A stretch of DNA of 12,496 nt, from NCBI GenBank assembly GCA_016098155.1, contig JAAAJB010000799.1, forward strand, positions 1 through 12,496. Reading direction: 5' to 3'. A program made the translations under genes and the position numbers. Numbering within the stretch: position 1 is the stretch's first letter; each line of letters opens with the position of its first letter. Origin of the DNA: Actinomortierella ambigua. Lineage: Eukaryota; Mortierellomycota; Mortierellomycetes; Mortierellales; Mortierellaceae. The notes under the pieces are model-generated. The model was not told the origin of the DNA. It saw only the letters and a program-made list of their open reading frames with translations, and searched no databases. This document shows, piece after piece, positions 1-9,764 of the stretch.

Positions 1-44
1 TTTTTTTTTACCCCTTGTCGACCCTTCTTTTCCATGACGAGTAG

Positions 45-2120
45 AAGGATGGTCATCACTTGGGCTCGATCGCTCTGACGAATGCCCAGATTGGACGCCA
101 GCAGAACCAGGATGGAGGCCAGAACGATAGCAACTTTAACGATCCCAACTCGTATCGTCATGCCTTCCTGATTCTGGAGCCCAAGAAGGGTACGACTATT
201 GTCGATGCCAAGAGGAGCAACTCTAACGTGACACGCCACGTCCTGTGTGCAGAGACGGATGAAGAGCGTGACGAGTGGGTGGAGGCTCTTATCCGCTATA
301 TTGGTCGTGACGGCAACGGTAACAGCAATGGTAACAGCAGCGGCAACGGAAACGTTAGCATTAACACCAATGTCAACAGCAGCAACACTAGTGCTCACAG
401 TGGTAATTCCAGCGCACACAGCAACAACAACAACATTAATGGTGGCAATGGCGGTAATAGTCGTGAGAACAGCAATGATGGCAACGACGATCTCTCTCGG
501 GGAGGTCGCAAGCTGCCTGAAATTCAAAAGCTTGGCGCCACCCCCATCAAGGACCTTACATCTTCAAAGGGCAACGAAAAGCTGCTGTTGAACCAGGAAG
601 CATATGAGCGTCAGCAGCAGCCCAATCCTTCCCAGCAGGGGCAGCAACAGCAGCAGCGGCCTCAGCAATACCAACCAGGTCCCTCACAGGGTCGACCAAT
701 GCAGATGCCACAATCACCCACAGCGCATCCAGGCATGGACGACTCTATCGAGCGCACGTCTGCGGAAGGCCAGCTCAACCAGCGCTATGGTCAACGTCCT
801 CCCAACAGCGGTGAGGCTCAGATGACTGCTCCTTGGAACCAGCAATTCCAGCAACCTTTCCCACAGCAGCAGCAAGGACAGCCCTCGTTCTCCAGGAACC
901 AGTCATCCAACTCGCTGAGCCATGATGATGTAAGTTAACATTCGCTGATATTATGCATCTCTTTCATGCTATTTTCATCGAACGGAGTTCTCACTGCCGC
1001 TGATTCTCTCCTCTTGCTCTTCTCGCAACTGTAGCCTACGCCGAGCGTCCCCGACAACCCTTCGCCAACATCGCATCCGACGCCCCAAGAAGTCGCCGAG
1101 CGGAAGCAAAAGTCGCGCATGACGTTCCACTGGCCCAAGAAGGCGACGAAGGAGGAGACTTCTGGTCAAGGCAATGGATCGATGCCTATGGCCAATGGCC
1201 AGCAACAGCAGCAGCCAGCACCACCACCGCAACAGGATACCTCGCGGTTACGCAACTTTTTAGGCGGTGGCAAGGGCAGCAGCAGCCAAAACCAAAACGG
1301 CGGTGGCAACGGCAACGGCTCCATGAACGGTTCGACCTCTTACGCCAGTCAGCTCCCCACCCGGCAGGTGTTTGGAGTTTCCCTGGAGCAGGCGATCGAG
1401 CAAGCCCGAGTCTATCCGGGTTACGAGTTGCCGGCGGTGGTGTATCGATGCATTGAGTACTTGAACGCACATGACGCCAAACTGGAGGAAGGTATTTACC
1501 GTCTCAATGGCTCGTCGGCTGTGATCAAGAACCTCAAGGACCGGTACAACCACGATGGCGACTTTGATTTGTTGGGCAGCAGCGATTACTTTGACATTCA
1601 CGCCGTTGCAGGATTGTTAAAGTTGTTCTTGCGCGATCTACCCACATCGGTGCTGACGCGTGAACTGCACAAGGACTTTTTGGCGGTCATTGAGTTGTCA
1701 GGTCGAACGGACCGGGTGATTGAGCTGACTCGGTTGGTGTCGCATCTGCCAATTGCCAACTACACACTGTTGCGTGCGCTGACGTACCACTTGATCGACA
1801 TTGTCCAAAACGCGGATGTGAACAAGATGACGGCTCGCAATGTTGGCATTGTCTTCTCGCCAACGCTGGGTATTCCAGCCGGTGTTTTCTCACTGATGAT
1901 GACCGACTTTGACCAGATCTTCAACACGGCCGAAGAGAGGATCATGCCCCTCGAGAACTCCTATCAACGGCCGAAGCTGAACTTGGACATGCCTCAGCCA
2001 CCGGCGCTTCACCAACATCCGCCGCAACAGTACCCACAAGATTTGAGCCAGGACTATGACCAGCGGCACCAACAGCAACAGGATCAATACTATCAGCAAC
2101 AGCAGCAAAACTCCCTCTAA
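45..2120 (+). CDS. PH-RhoGAP domain protein, Bem3-like (5' partial)
   Basis: GTPase-activating protein expected to switch off a Rho/Cdc42-type GTPase at the membrane in polarity control. Visible exons are 45-929 and 1035-2120, giving 656 residues; the gene starts upstream of the window. The first exon follows a TAG acceptor at 42-44 and opens in the middle of a PH domain. Its last strands and C-terminal helix occupy fragment residues 1-87, with the hallmark Trp in DEWVEALIRY. An Asn/Gly/Ser-rich then Gln-rich linker follows. The RhoGAP domain spans about residues 407-591: LPAVVYRCIEYL, the arginine finger in EEGIYRLNGSS (Arg codon 1500-1502), AGLLKLFLRDLP and RNVGIVFSPTLGIPAGVFS. The C-terminus is Gln-rich and ends at TAA 2118-2120. 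The PH then RhoGAP order and these motifs match fungal Bem3; a PX domain, also present in Bem3, would lie outside the window. The family call is secure; Bem3 orthology is inferred. Confidence 0.94.
302..475 (+). repeat. Asn/Gly/Ser-coding low-complexity tract in RhoGAP linker
   Basis: Degenerate AAC/GGC/AGC triplets encode a run of N, G and S residues directly after the PH domain. CAG-rich polyglutamine stretches follow at about 610-670 and 840-885, with more at 1199-1230 and 2065-2110. These look like unstructured linkers and tails. Such tracts usually differ in length between strains. Confidence 0.75.
930..1034 (+). other. Phase-0 intron of the RhoGAP gene
   Basis: A GTAAGT donor follows the codons for SHDD and a CTGTAG acceptor precedes CCT ACG CCG. 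Splicing removes the TAA that ends the upstream frame 6 bases into the intron. It joins that frame to a segment that runs in frame, for 28 codons, into the Met of RMTFHWPKK. Length is 105 bp, with CTGAT-type branch-point candidates upstream of the acceptor. Confidence 0.9.
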
Positions 2121-2695
2121 CCAACCATAACTCACAGGGAGGGAGGGAACCGGGGAGACTTAATGGAGCGACACACTCGCTCTCAGAAAAATGGGAACGG
2201 CAGGAGTAGTAGCATCTCTCTCTTTTGCTGTTTCTCTTTTTGTGTATTCCAAATTGTCATTTTATTCCTTTTTTATTTCTTTCCCTACCTTCTGCATATC
2301 TCAATGTTCATCGTTTCGTGTTGCTTTTTCTTCATTAGTTTCATCCACTCTCTTTACTTTCCCCTCTCACACCACGTTTGTTGATTTCTTTCTTCTGTTG
2401 AGCTAATCCTACCTAATCTCCATACAACCCTTCCCCACCTTTCACTTTTCATGTTGTCGACCTAATCAAAGTCCAAGAAGATTTAAAACATATAACAGAA
2501 TAAAACAAAAAAATGAAGAGTACACTTTTTAGCCGTTTTGTGCCTGTGAGGTTGGGTGATCCCGATCCTGATTGGCTTGGCGTAGGTAGCCTTGGATCGT
2601 CCCCGGACCGAGGTATGAGTACCAACCTTTCGTTTTTCCCCTCTTTCTTCCTTTCTCCACTTCCCCTTCCTCCGAAAAAAAGTCCATTTCAAGTC
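2121..2695 (+). other. Intergenic region between RhoGAP and DTD genes
   Basis: About 575 bp with no supported gene. The first 380 bp are strongly T/CT-rich and probably form the RhoGAP 3' untranslated region. An AATAAA sits at 2499-2504 within an A-rich patch and is a plausible polyadenylation signal. The remaining 190 bp up to the DTD start would hold its promoter and 5' leader; I see no clear TATA box there. Open frames in this stretch are low-complexity Phe/Ser/Leu strings and were not called. Confidence 0.6.
2499..2504 (+). terminator. Candidate polyadenylation signal of the RhoGAP gene
   Basis: An exact AATAAA lies about 380 bp after the RhoGAP stop codon, in an A-rich context and upstream of the next same-strand gene. 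Its position is sensible, but the hexamer is common in AT-rich DNA. Confidence 0.4.
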
Positions 2696-3860
2696 ATGCG
2701 AGCAGTATGGCGTTGAAGCATTGGAAGAATCAATTGTTGTTACATGCTGCCAGGATGAAGTACGACAATGTGTGCATTGGCCAGCTCACAGAGTCACCCC
2801 CCTCTCTCTTTGTTATGATATTTTGATATTCAGGTCCTTCAGCGAGTTGTCCAGGCCAGCGTGGATGGTAAGAGACCATGAGTCAAAAGCAGCAACGAGA
2901 CCCCTCCCCTCTTTTTTCTCCCCCCAGTTTTGTCGTATCACAACAACTTAGCCAGTTTTTACTTTTTCCTCTTTTTTTAAATAGTCAACGGCCAGCAAAT
3001 CTCCAAGATCGGGCAGGGCCTCTGCGTCTTGATCGGCCTGTCAGTGTCCGACACTACGGCGGATCTGGATTACATGGTCAAGAAGCTGTTGTCGGTGAAG
3101 GTCTTTGATTCTCAAACAGTTGCCGAGGGCGAGACTGCCGATCTGAGCACTCCCAACAAGGGGTGGGCCAAGAGCGTCGTTGACATTGGCGGAGAGATTC
3201 TCTGTGGTAAGAGAGGAAAAACGAAAAGGGAAGGCGACGGGAAAAGTGTGGGGGGGGGCGGGGAGACACAGGAAAATATGGCGTAAAAAAGCACCCCGCA
3301 CTTTTCTTGCCTTTCTAACACAACAGTCATATTGAATGATTTTCGTCTGGCTTCTTAGTGTCGCAGTTCACGCTGTATGGCCATGTGCTGAAGGGAAGCA
3401 AGCCAGATTTCCATCAGTCAATGAAGTCGGACACCTCGCGTGCTATGTACCATGACTTTTTGGAGCGCTTGAGGAAGGCTTACAAGGCGGAGAAAATCAA
3501 AGGTAACCACTACAAGCATGGAACCTCTTTTTGGTATACATACTGACACAAAGAAATGCGGAAAATTGTGGAGAAAGATACCTAACAATGCCTCTTCTCG
3601 TCTCTCCTCGCCTCCTCGCAATAACAGATGGAGAATTTGGTGCCATGATGCTCGTCAACATTGCTAACGATGGACCTGTGACCTTGGAGTTGGATTCACG
3701 CAAGTTTGAATACCTGCCAACAACCCCAGACCCCAAGGCAGCCAAGAAGGCCATCCATGCCGTTGCTAAAAAGGGCGGCATTGATTCGAAGCTGGGTACT
3801 CAACAATCGACCCCCGTCCTTGCGCCAGCAACTCTGGCCGATTCAACTGACAAGCCATGA
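2696..3860 (+). CDS. DTD1: D-aminoacyl-tRNA deacylase (DTD family)
   Basis: Hydrolyses D-amino acids (classically D-Tyr) and mischarged glycine from tRNA, a cytosolic proofreading step in translation. Exons are 2696-2704, 2834-2867, 2985-3206, 3359-3502 and 3628-3860, joining in frame to 213 residues. The spliced N-terminus MRAVLQRVVQASVDVNGQ is the family signature, which fixes both the start and the tiny first exons. The active-site motif SQFT is at residues 90-93. The Gly-cisPro motif NDGPVT at 150-155 uses G152-P153 for chiral rejection. KGSKPDFHQSM is also typical. Introns are 129, 117, 152 and 125 bp; donors are GTATGG, GTAAGA, GTAAGA and GTAACC. About 45 residues after KFEYL form a Lys/Ala/Thr-rich tail of unknown role. 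The length resembles animal DTD1 (about 209) more than yeast DTD1 (about 150). All catalytic motifs are intact. Confidence 0.95.
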
Positions 3861-3862
3861 TA

Positions 3863-3872
3863 AATAAATAAA
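3863..3872 (+). terminator. Overlapping AATAAA polyadenylation signals after DTD
   Basis: Two overlapping AATAAA hexamers (3863-3868 and 3867-3872) begin 2 bases after the DTD stop codon. If used, the 3' untranslated region is very short. Confidence 0.55.
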
Positions 3873-3913
3873 TGATAAATTGATTTTAGGTGAATTCTGC
3901 TAGTTTACTTAGC

Positions 3914-3938
3914 TTTTTTTTTTTTTTTTTTTTTTTTT
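3914..3938 (+). repeat. Uninterrupted T25 homopolymer
   Basis: Twenty-five consecutive T residues lie between the DTD 3' end and the first F-box gene. It could be a poly(dA:dT) nucleosome-depleting promoter element, or the A-tail of an old retroposed insertion on the minus strand. No target-site duplication was found by eye. Confidence 0.9.
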
Positions 3939-4044
3939 GAGGTTGTGGTTCAAATTTGGGTCTTGACCATGCTGCAGGGAAGTCAACAATCGCGGATGCT
4001 GCAAGAGCTCGCCGCCTTGAACAAAAAGTAGGATTGCATTCCCC

Positions 4045-6678
4045 ATGTCGACCTCAATTCCTCTCATGTACACAGCCCGCCTTCATGTACGTTCGGCAAT
4101 TCTTAGTTCATACCCCCCTTCTTTTGTGCGAGCTCAGGAAGACTGTGACCTGCTTGACCATCGGGAGGATGCGTTGGCCAATTGAGCGCGATATGTGTGA
4201 CCGTAGTCAATGGAGGAGCTGCTTCATATCAGGGTCTTCCTGCGACATCAGGAATACACTTCTTTTAACCCTGTCTTTATCCTAATCTGTTAGGATTGAC
4301 AATAGCTCACTTCTTTTATCACCAACCGATATTTCCCTATCCTCTTCCAGAACACAGGGATGTCCCGGCTCCCTCTAGAGTGCGTAGTGCACATTGTTCA
4401 GTGTGTCGAGACCCCGAGTGAGCTATTCCGGGTGATGCGTGTCAACAGAGTCTTCTTCTCTACAGTGGCCCGACACCTGTGGTACGACCCCATAGGCACT
4501 GTTGCCAAGACCCGAAATCCTGCCACTTCGCTTCATCGGCTCATCTGTCTGATCTTCGCTATTTCACCATCTGAGGACAAGGATGTGGTCAAGGTGCGAC
4601 GATTGTTCGAGTGGGCTGCTGGCCGTAGCAATTGTTTCGGAAAAGAGTGGGTCTCCTATCCCTACGACCACGTTGATATTCTTCGCGAGCCACTCATTTA
4701 TACCACCCCACCACTTTTGGACTATCTCTCCTTCATCGGCATCTTTGACTTATTTGCGTTTAAGAATTTTCATGCGGTCGTTGGCGGCACGATCTGCATC
4801 ATGCTGTCGTCGAAAATGCCCTATCACACAGGCGAGGAAACACAAGGGGATGCTGATTGTGACGAAGACGAGATCCGGCAAGAGGAGGTCCCGACGTTGG
4901 AAGACCTTCTGAGTACTACTGAGCTCTTTGAGAACAGTCTTGTCACGGCCGCCTGCGGTCACCGCCTTTCCACGTTGAAGCGTATCTCCGTCAACTATAG
5001 CCACTTGGACCAATACCTGGAAAATCCACCTTTCTCTTCCTCGCCGGCGCCATTGCTCTTCAAACTTGCCAGCATCCAAGAGATGGTGTGGGACATATCC
5101 CCAGTGAACGGGACATCTGCCCGGAACACTGCCTTTGAGGAGCGAATACTATCGCTCGTGCCGCTGTTCCTAGAGAAGTACCGGTGGCTTCACACGATCG
5201 AGATCAAAACGAAAGCGGTCACCTGGCCCTTCGCGACCGTGGATTGGCGCCCCAAGGAGCTGTTGAAGGCCCTGCCTCCGTTGCGGGCTCCGAGAGTGCT
5301 CGACGAATCCAACTTGCCACGGGTCCTTGTTCGATGGCGAGACACGGATCTGAGCCAGGTCCAGCATCTACGGTTAATGGGCGACCATGACCTCCTCGAA
5401 GATATTGAAATCATTAGAGAGTGGTTGGCATTGCAGGAGGAGAAAGAGGCTGGACATGTTCAGCAAGCAGCAGCAGCAGACGGAGTTAAGGTGCTTTCTA
5501 AGTGTCTAGCCGTGCTTCTCCAACACCTTCCGTCATTGAGGCGGCTCGAGTGGAAGACTTGGGATGACGCGACTTTTGCATGGGTTACTCAGGAGCAGCG
5601 GCAACGTCTTACAGCGATCCCATGGACTCGGTTGAGCGACCTCACGGTCCATTGCCCGCTGAGGCAGGTTAGGCAGATCATGAACGATGCAGCGATCACC
5701 TTTGGCAACACGCTCGAGAAGTTGACCATCCTTGTAGACAATACTGTCATTGAATTTTCATACCAGCACAATCCCATGATGCGCCCTGTGGGGTCTACAC
5801 TGGCCATCCGCATCGGACAAGACTGGCATGTCCCGCTCCTCTCGCATCTCGTCATGAAGGCTCCCTTTTTCACATCGTTGGAGATAGACCCGCTTTTTTT
5901 GGCCAACGCCGTTCACCTCACCCATTTGGAACTCGTTGGCACTAGTGCCCTGAAAGCCCCGCCGCAAGGATGGAGGGCCCGGACGCAGCTGATCAAGTTG
6001 AACGCACCCTTCATGAGGTACCTTCGGCTGATCGGCGAACCAACGTGGACGTTTGATCCGTCTTCGCTGGCGTCGATGGCCCCACATCTCGAGTATCTGG
6101 AGCTTTGCGATCAGCGGGGTATCGCCTCGAATGGCCTCGATCATGAAGGCTGGTGGTGCTGGGAGACTTGGGACTTTCCACGACTCCAGGAGCTGCATCT
6201 CGAGGGCCCCTCGGTTGCTGGCTATCCTTGGTACAAGATGGCGGATTGTCCAAAGTTGGAGTCGGTTTCTCTCGGCACTGGTGGTAGCCCAGACATGGTG
6301 GTACCATGGATGGATGTCGTCGCAGCAGCGGCCGAAGGAGGATCCTCGGTGAAGAACCTTCTCTTGAAAGGCATGTGGCAGCTACAACTCCCAACACTCG
6401 AGGCGCTCCTCCGCGACCTCTGCCCGCAGTTGACAACACTGACGCTCCGCCGTTGCTATGGCTTCTATTGCAAGGATCTCGTCAGTGTGATGACGAGGCA
6501 TCGACACCCTTTTTGTATCGACTCCAACAACCCGCTCGACTTTACCGTCGGCAGCCTTGCGCTCGACCTTGGACAAGATGGCGGCAACAGAGGGACAAGT
6601 GAGTCGGCTGAGCGTCGACGACGCATCATCTTTCGAGGGAAGATCTACTTCCTTCCAGAGGAGCTTGAAGCACCATGA
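4045..6678 (+). CDS. F-box/LRR-like protein, tandem copy 1
   Basis: Likely substrate-recognition subunit of an SCF ubiquitin ligase: the F-box binds Skp1 and the C-terminal part binds a target. Modelled as exon 1 at 4045-4086 (14 codons) and exon 2 at 4351-6678, joined in phase 0 to 789 residues. Starting at the ATG at 4360 instead gives 772. The F-box lies at about residues 20-62 (LPLECVVHIVQ to RHLWYDPIG). An acidic segment (DADCDEDEIRQEE) lies near residues 185-200. The remainder is an irregular leucine-rich solenoid with recurring LxxLxL units such as HLEYLELCD, RLQELHLEG, KLESVSLGT and QLTTLTLRRC. The GTACGT donor and CAG acceptor are both conserved in copy 2. The C-terminal half is relatively conserved between the copies. 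The target is unknown. The F-box call rests on motif pattern and is good, not certain. Confidence 0.78.
4087..4350 (+). other. Predicted 5' intron of F-box copy 1
   Basis: 264 bp, with donor GTACGT, acceptor CTCTTCCAG and a pyrimidine-rich 3' end. The same donor and acceptor flank the equivalent region of copy 2. The second half is more similar between copies than the first half. Confidence 0.65.
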
Positions 6679-6864
6679 AAGGTACCTAGGAAATCGAATC
6701 GAACTGAATAGAGAGCAGAGCATGTTAGGGACTTTTTGCTGTAGTCTGTGAAACTCAAAATAATCCGTGTAAAGGTTAACATTTGAGGGGCAATTCTGAG
6801 GATGTACAAGAGAATTGCATTCAGAAAAAAAAAACAACAGGAAAAAAATTCATTACCTTTCCTC
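6679..6864 (+). promoter_or_regulatory. Short intergenic region between F-box copies
   Basis: Only 186 bp separate the copy 1 stop from the copy 2 first-exon ATG. The first 88 bp match the 3' flank of copy 2, so they belong to the duplicated unit. The remaining ~100 bp, A-rich with runs of A at 6824-6848, must hold the copy 2 promoter and leader unless the pair is read through. No TATA box or exact AATAAA was identified. Confidence 0.5.
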
Positions 6865-9671
6865 ATGTCGACCTCAATTCCTCTTACACAAACATCTCGC
6901 CTATATGTACGTATTGACAATTGTCAGCACCCCCTCCCCTCTTTTTCGTGGTACGACGTCGGTGTACACGCTATCCTTCACCTCCCCGACAGGAAGAAAC
7001 GCTTAGGAACGAATCACGATAGACCGCTTCGCCACAATGGAAAGGCTGTGTACCACTTGACTATTGGGAGGCTATATTGGGCATCGTCAAAAATCGAGAT
7101 TGTGCCAGCTTTTTATGACTTTTGTCACCATAAAAGACATTGGTTCTATCATGATCCTGCGGCGACCTTCTTAGCGCGAGATATGTGACCTCAGTCAATG
7201 GAGGAGCTACTTCGTATCAACGTCTTCCTGTGACATCAAGAATTCACTCCTTTTATCTCTGTCTTTATTCTAACCTTTAAAGACTGACAAAAGCTCATTT
7301 CTTTTGTCTCCATCCACTGTTTTCCCTACCTTATTTTCAGAGCACAGGAGTGTCTCAACTCCCTCTAGAGTGCGTAGACCACATTGTCCAGTATGTCGAG
7401 ACCCCGGGTGAACTACACGGGGTGATGCGTGCCAATAGAGTCTTCTTCTCTACAGCGGCCCGACACCTGTGGTACGACCCCATAGGCACTGCTGCCAAGA
7501 CCCGAAATCCTGCCACTTCGCTTCATCGGCTCATCCGTCTGATCTTCGCCATCTCACCATCTGAGGACAAGGATGTGGTCAAGGTGCGACGATTATTCGA
7601 GTGGGTTGCTGGCCATAGCAAGCCGTTCAGAAACGAATGGATCTCCTATCACTACAACTACGTTGATGTTCTTCGCGAGCCATTCACTTGCACCACTCCG
7701 CCACTTTTGGACTATCTTTCGTTCATCGGCATCTTTGACGTCTTTGCGTTTAAAGATTTCCACAAGGTCCTTGCCGATACGATTTGCATCATGCCGTTTT
7801 GGAAAACACCTTACCCCACGGGCGAGGAAGCACGGGACGATGGCGATTGTGATGAAGACGACATCTGGCAGGAGGAGCCCCCGACGGTTGAAGACCTTTT
7901 GAATACTGTTGACCTCGTTGAAAACAGTCTTGTCACGGCCGCCTGCGGTCACCGTCTTTCCAGTCTAAAGCGTATCTCCGTGCACTATAACCACCTGGAT
8001 CAATACCTGCAGAGGTCGCCTTCCTCTTCCTCGCCGACATTGTTGCTCTCCAAACTTGCCAGCATCCAAGAGATGGCATGGGACATATCCGCAGCGAACG
8101 AGACATCCGCCTTGCACACTGACTTTGATGCAGAAGTCGAGCGAATACTTGCCCTAGTGCCGCACTTCCTAGAGCAGTACCGAGGACTTCACACGATCGA
8201 GTTCAAATTGAAGGTGGCCACAGGGTCCCTCACGACCATGGATTGGCACCCCAAGGAGCTGTTGAAGGCCCTGCCTGTGTTGCGGGCTCCGAGAGTGATC
8301 GACGAATCCAACTTGTCACGGGTCCTTGCTCGATGGCCGGACACGGATCTGAGCCAGGTCCAGCAGCTGCAGTTAATGCGCGACTATGACCTTCTAGGAA
8401 AAATTGACGGCGTTGGGGAGTGGTTGGCGTTGCTGGGTGACGGAGAAACCGCTTATGACCAGCAAGCAGCAGAAGCAGCAGCAGCAGAATATGGAGATAA
8501 GGATCATCCTAGGTGTCTATACATGCTTCTCCTACACCTTCCATCGTTGAGGCAGCTCGAGCTGGCGACTTGGAATGACGCGATTTTTTCGTCTGTTGCT
8601 CAGGCGGGATGGATTCCATTGAGAGAGCTGACAGTCCGTTGCTCGCTAAAGCAGGTTGGGCAGATCATGAACGATGCAGCGATGGCCTTTGGCAACACGC
8701 TCGAGAAGTTGACCATCCTTGCAGGCAATCCTGTCATTGTGGATGAAGAACTTTCATGCTTGCACAGCCTCATGATGCACCCTAAAAAGTCCAGATCGGT
8801 CATCCGCATCGGTCAAAACTGGCGTGTCCCGCTCCTCTCTCATCTCGTCGTGACGGCTCCCTCTTTGGCATCGTTGGAGATAGACCCGGTTTTTTTGGCC
8901 AACGCCGTTCACCTCACCCATTTGGAACTCGTGGCCAATAACGCCGAGAAATCCCCGCCGGAAGGATGGACGACCCGGGCCCAGCTGATCACGTTGAACG
9001 CACCCTTCATGAGGTACCTTCGGCTGATCGGCGAACCATCGTATAGGTTTGATCAGGCTTCGCTGGCGTCGATGGCCCCACATCTCGAGTATCTGGAGCT
9101 TCGCGATCAGAGTGGCATCACCGCGAATGGTCCCGATCATAGACGCTGGTTCTGGGAGAGTTTGGACTTTCCACAGCTCCGAGAGTTGCGTCTCGAGGGC
9201 CGCTCGGTCGCTAGCTATCCTTGGCACAAAATGGTGGATTGTCCAAAGTTGGAGTCGGTTTCTCTCGGCACTGGTGGTAGCCCAGACATGGTAATACCAT
9301 GGATGAACGTCGATGCTGCAGCGGCCAAAGGAGGATCCTCGGTGAAGCACCTTCGCTTGAAAGGCATGTGGCAGCTACAAATCCCAACACTCGAGTCGCT
9401 CCTCCGCGACCTCTGCCCGCAGTTGACAACGCTGACTCTCCGCCGATGCAGGAGTGTCCAATGCGAGGATCTCCTGAGCCTGATGACCAAGCATCGACAA
9501 CTTCTTTGCATCGACACCAATTGGGAGACTGAATCTATTAGCGACAGCTTGATGCTCGACCTTGAACAGGATGGCGGCAACAGAGGGACACGTGAGTCGG
9601 CGGAGTGTCGACAGCGCATCATCTTTTCAGGGGCTACCCACTTCCTTTCGGAGGAGCTTCAAGAGCCATGA
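6865..9671 (+). CDS. F-box/LRR-like protein, tandem copy 2
   Basis: Paralogue of the preceding gene, presumed SCF adaptor. Exons 6865-6906 and 7341-9671 join in phase 0 to 790 residues. The position equivalent to copy 1's internal ATG is GTG (7350). Without the upstream exon, the first Met of the long frame falls within the F-box, after about half of the motif. This is the strongest reason to accept the split start. The F-box (LPLECVDHIVQYVETPGEL to RHLWYDPIG), the acidic segment (DDGDCDEDDIWQEE) and the leucine-rich units match copy 1 throughout. Small indels lie around the Ala/Gln-coding triplet run near 8460-8490 and the segment near 8105-8150. The frame is uninterrupted for over 770 codons, which argues for a functional gene. 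The 434-bp intron is 170 bp longer than in copy 1. Confidence 0.77.
6907..7340 (+). other. Predicted 5' intron of F-box copy 2
   Basis: 434 bp, donor GTACGT and acceptor ATTTTCAG. Relative to copy 1 it has two extra blocks, at roughly 6960-7035 and 7083-7173. The stretch after about 7174 matches the 3' half of the copy 1 intron well. No terminal inverted repeats were seen at the extra blocks. Confidence 0.62.
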
Positions 9672-9764
9672 AAGGTACATTGGAAATCGAATTGATCTGA
9701 ATACAGAACACATTAAGAACCATTTGTTGTAACCTGTGAAACACAAAATATAATCCACAACAAA

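Larger units (their letters stand above)
4041..6766 (+). repeat. Tandem duplication unit 1
   Basis: Direct repeat of the region at about 6861-9756. Matching covers the first coding exon, the intron, the long exon and about 88 bp past the stop, ending near the shared TAATCC. The left boundary is blurred. Identity is uneven, from near-perfect blocks to clearly divergent ones. Confidence 0.85.
6861..9756 (+). repeat. Tandem duplication unit 2
   Basis: Second copy of the F-box unit, in direct orientation right after unit 1. Immediately past its 3' edge the sequence resumes with a match to the C-terminal coding part of the same family, so the array once held at least one more unit. Confidence 0.85.

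Noticed and set aside
2163..2406. Open frames of about 70 codons in the CT-rich region after RhoGAP
   Set aside because: They translate to Phe/Ser/Leu low-complexity strings from pyrimidine-rich DNA and have no conserved features.
3956..4030. P-loop-like string GLDHAAGKSTI resembling an Arf-type Walker A motif
   Set aside because: The spacing is one residue too long (five instead of four between the glycines). The frame has a stop just upstream, and no other GTPase motifs follow. Probably chance or a very degraded fragment.
5758..6198. Minus-strand open frames inside F-box copy 1 (and 8754-9350 in copy 2)
   Set aside because: They mirror the long coding exon; the shared antisense frames follow from the duplication and encode no known domain.
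7350..7352. GTG as a true non-AUG start of F-box copy 2
   Set aside because: A conserved upstream exon with ATG, donor and acceptor explains the start without a rare GTG initiation.
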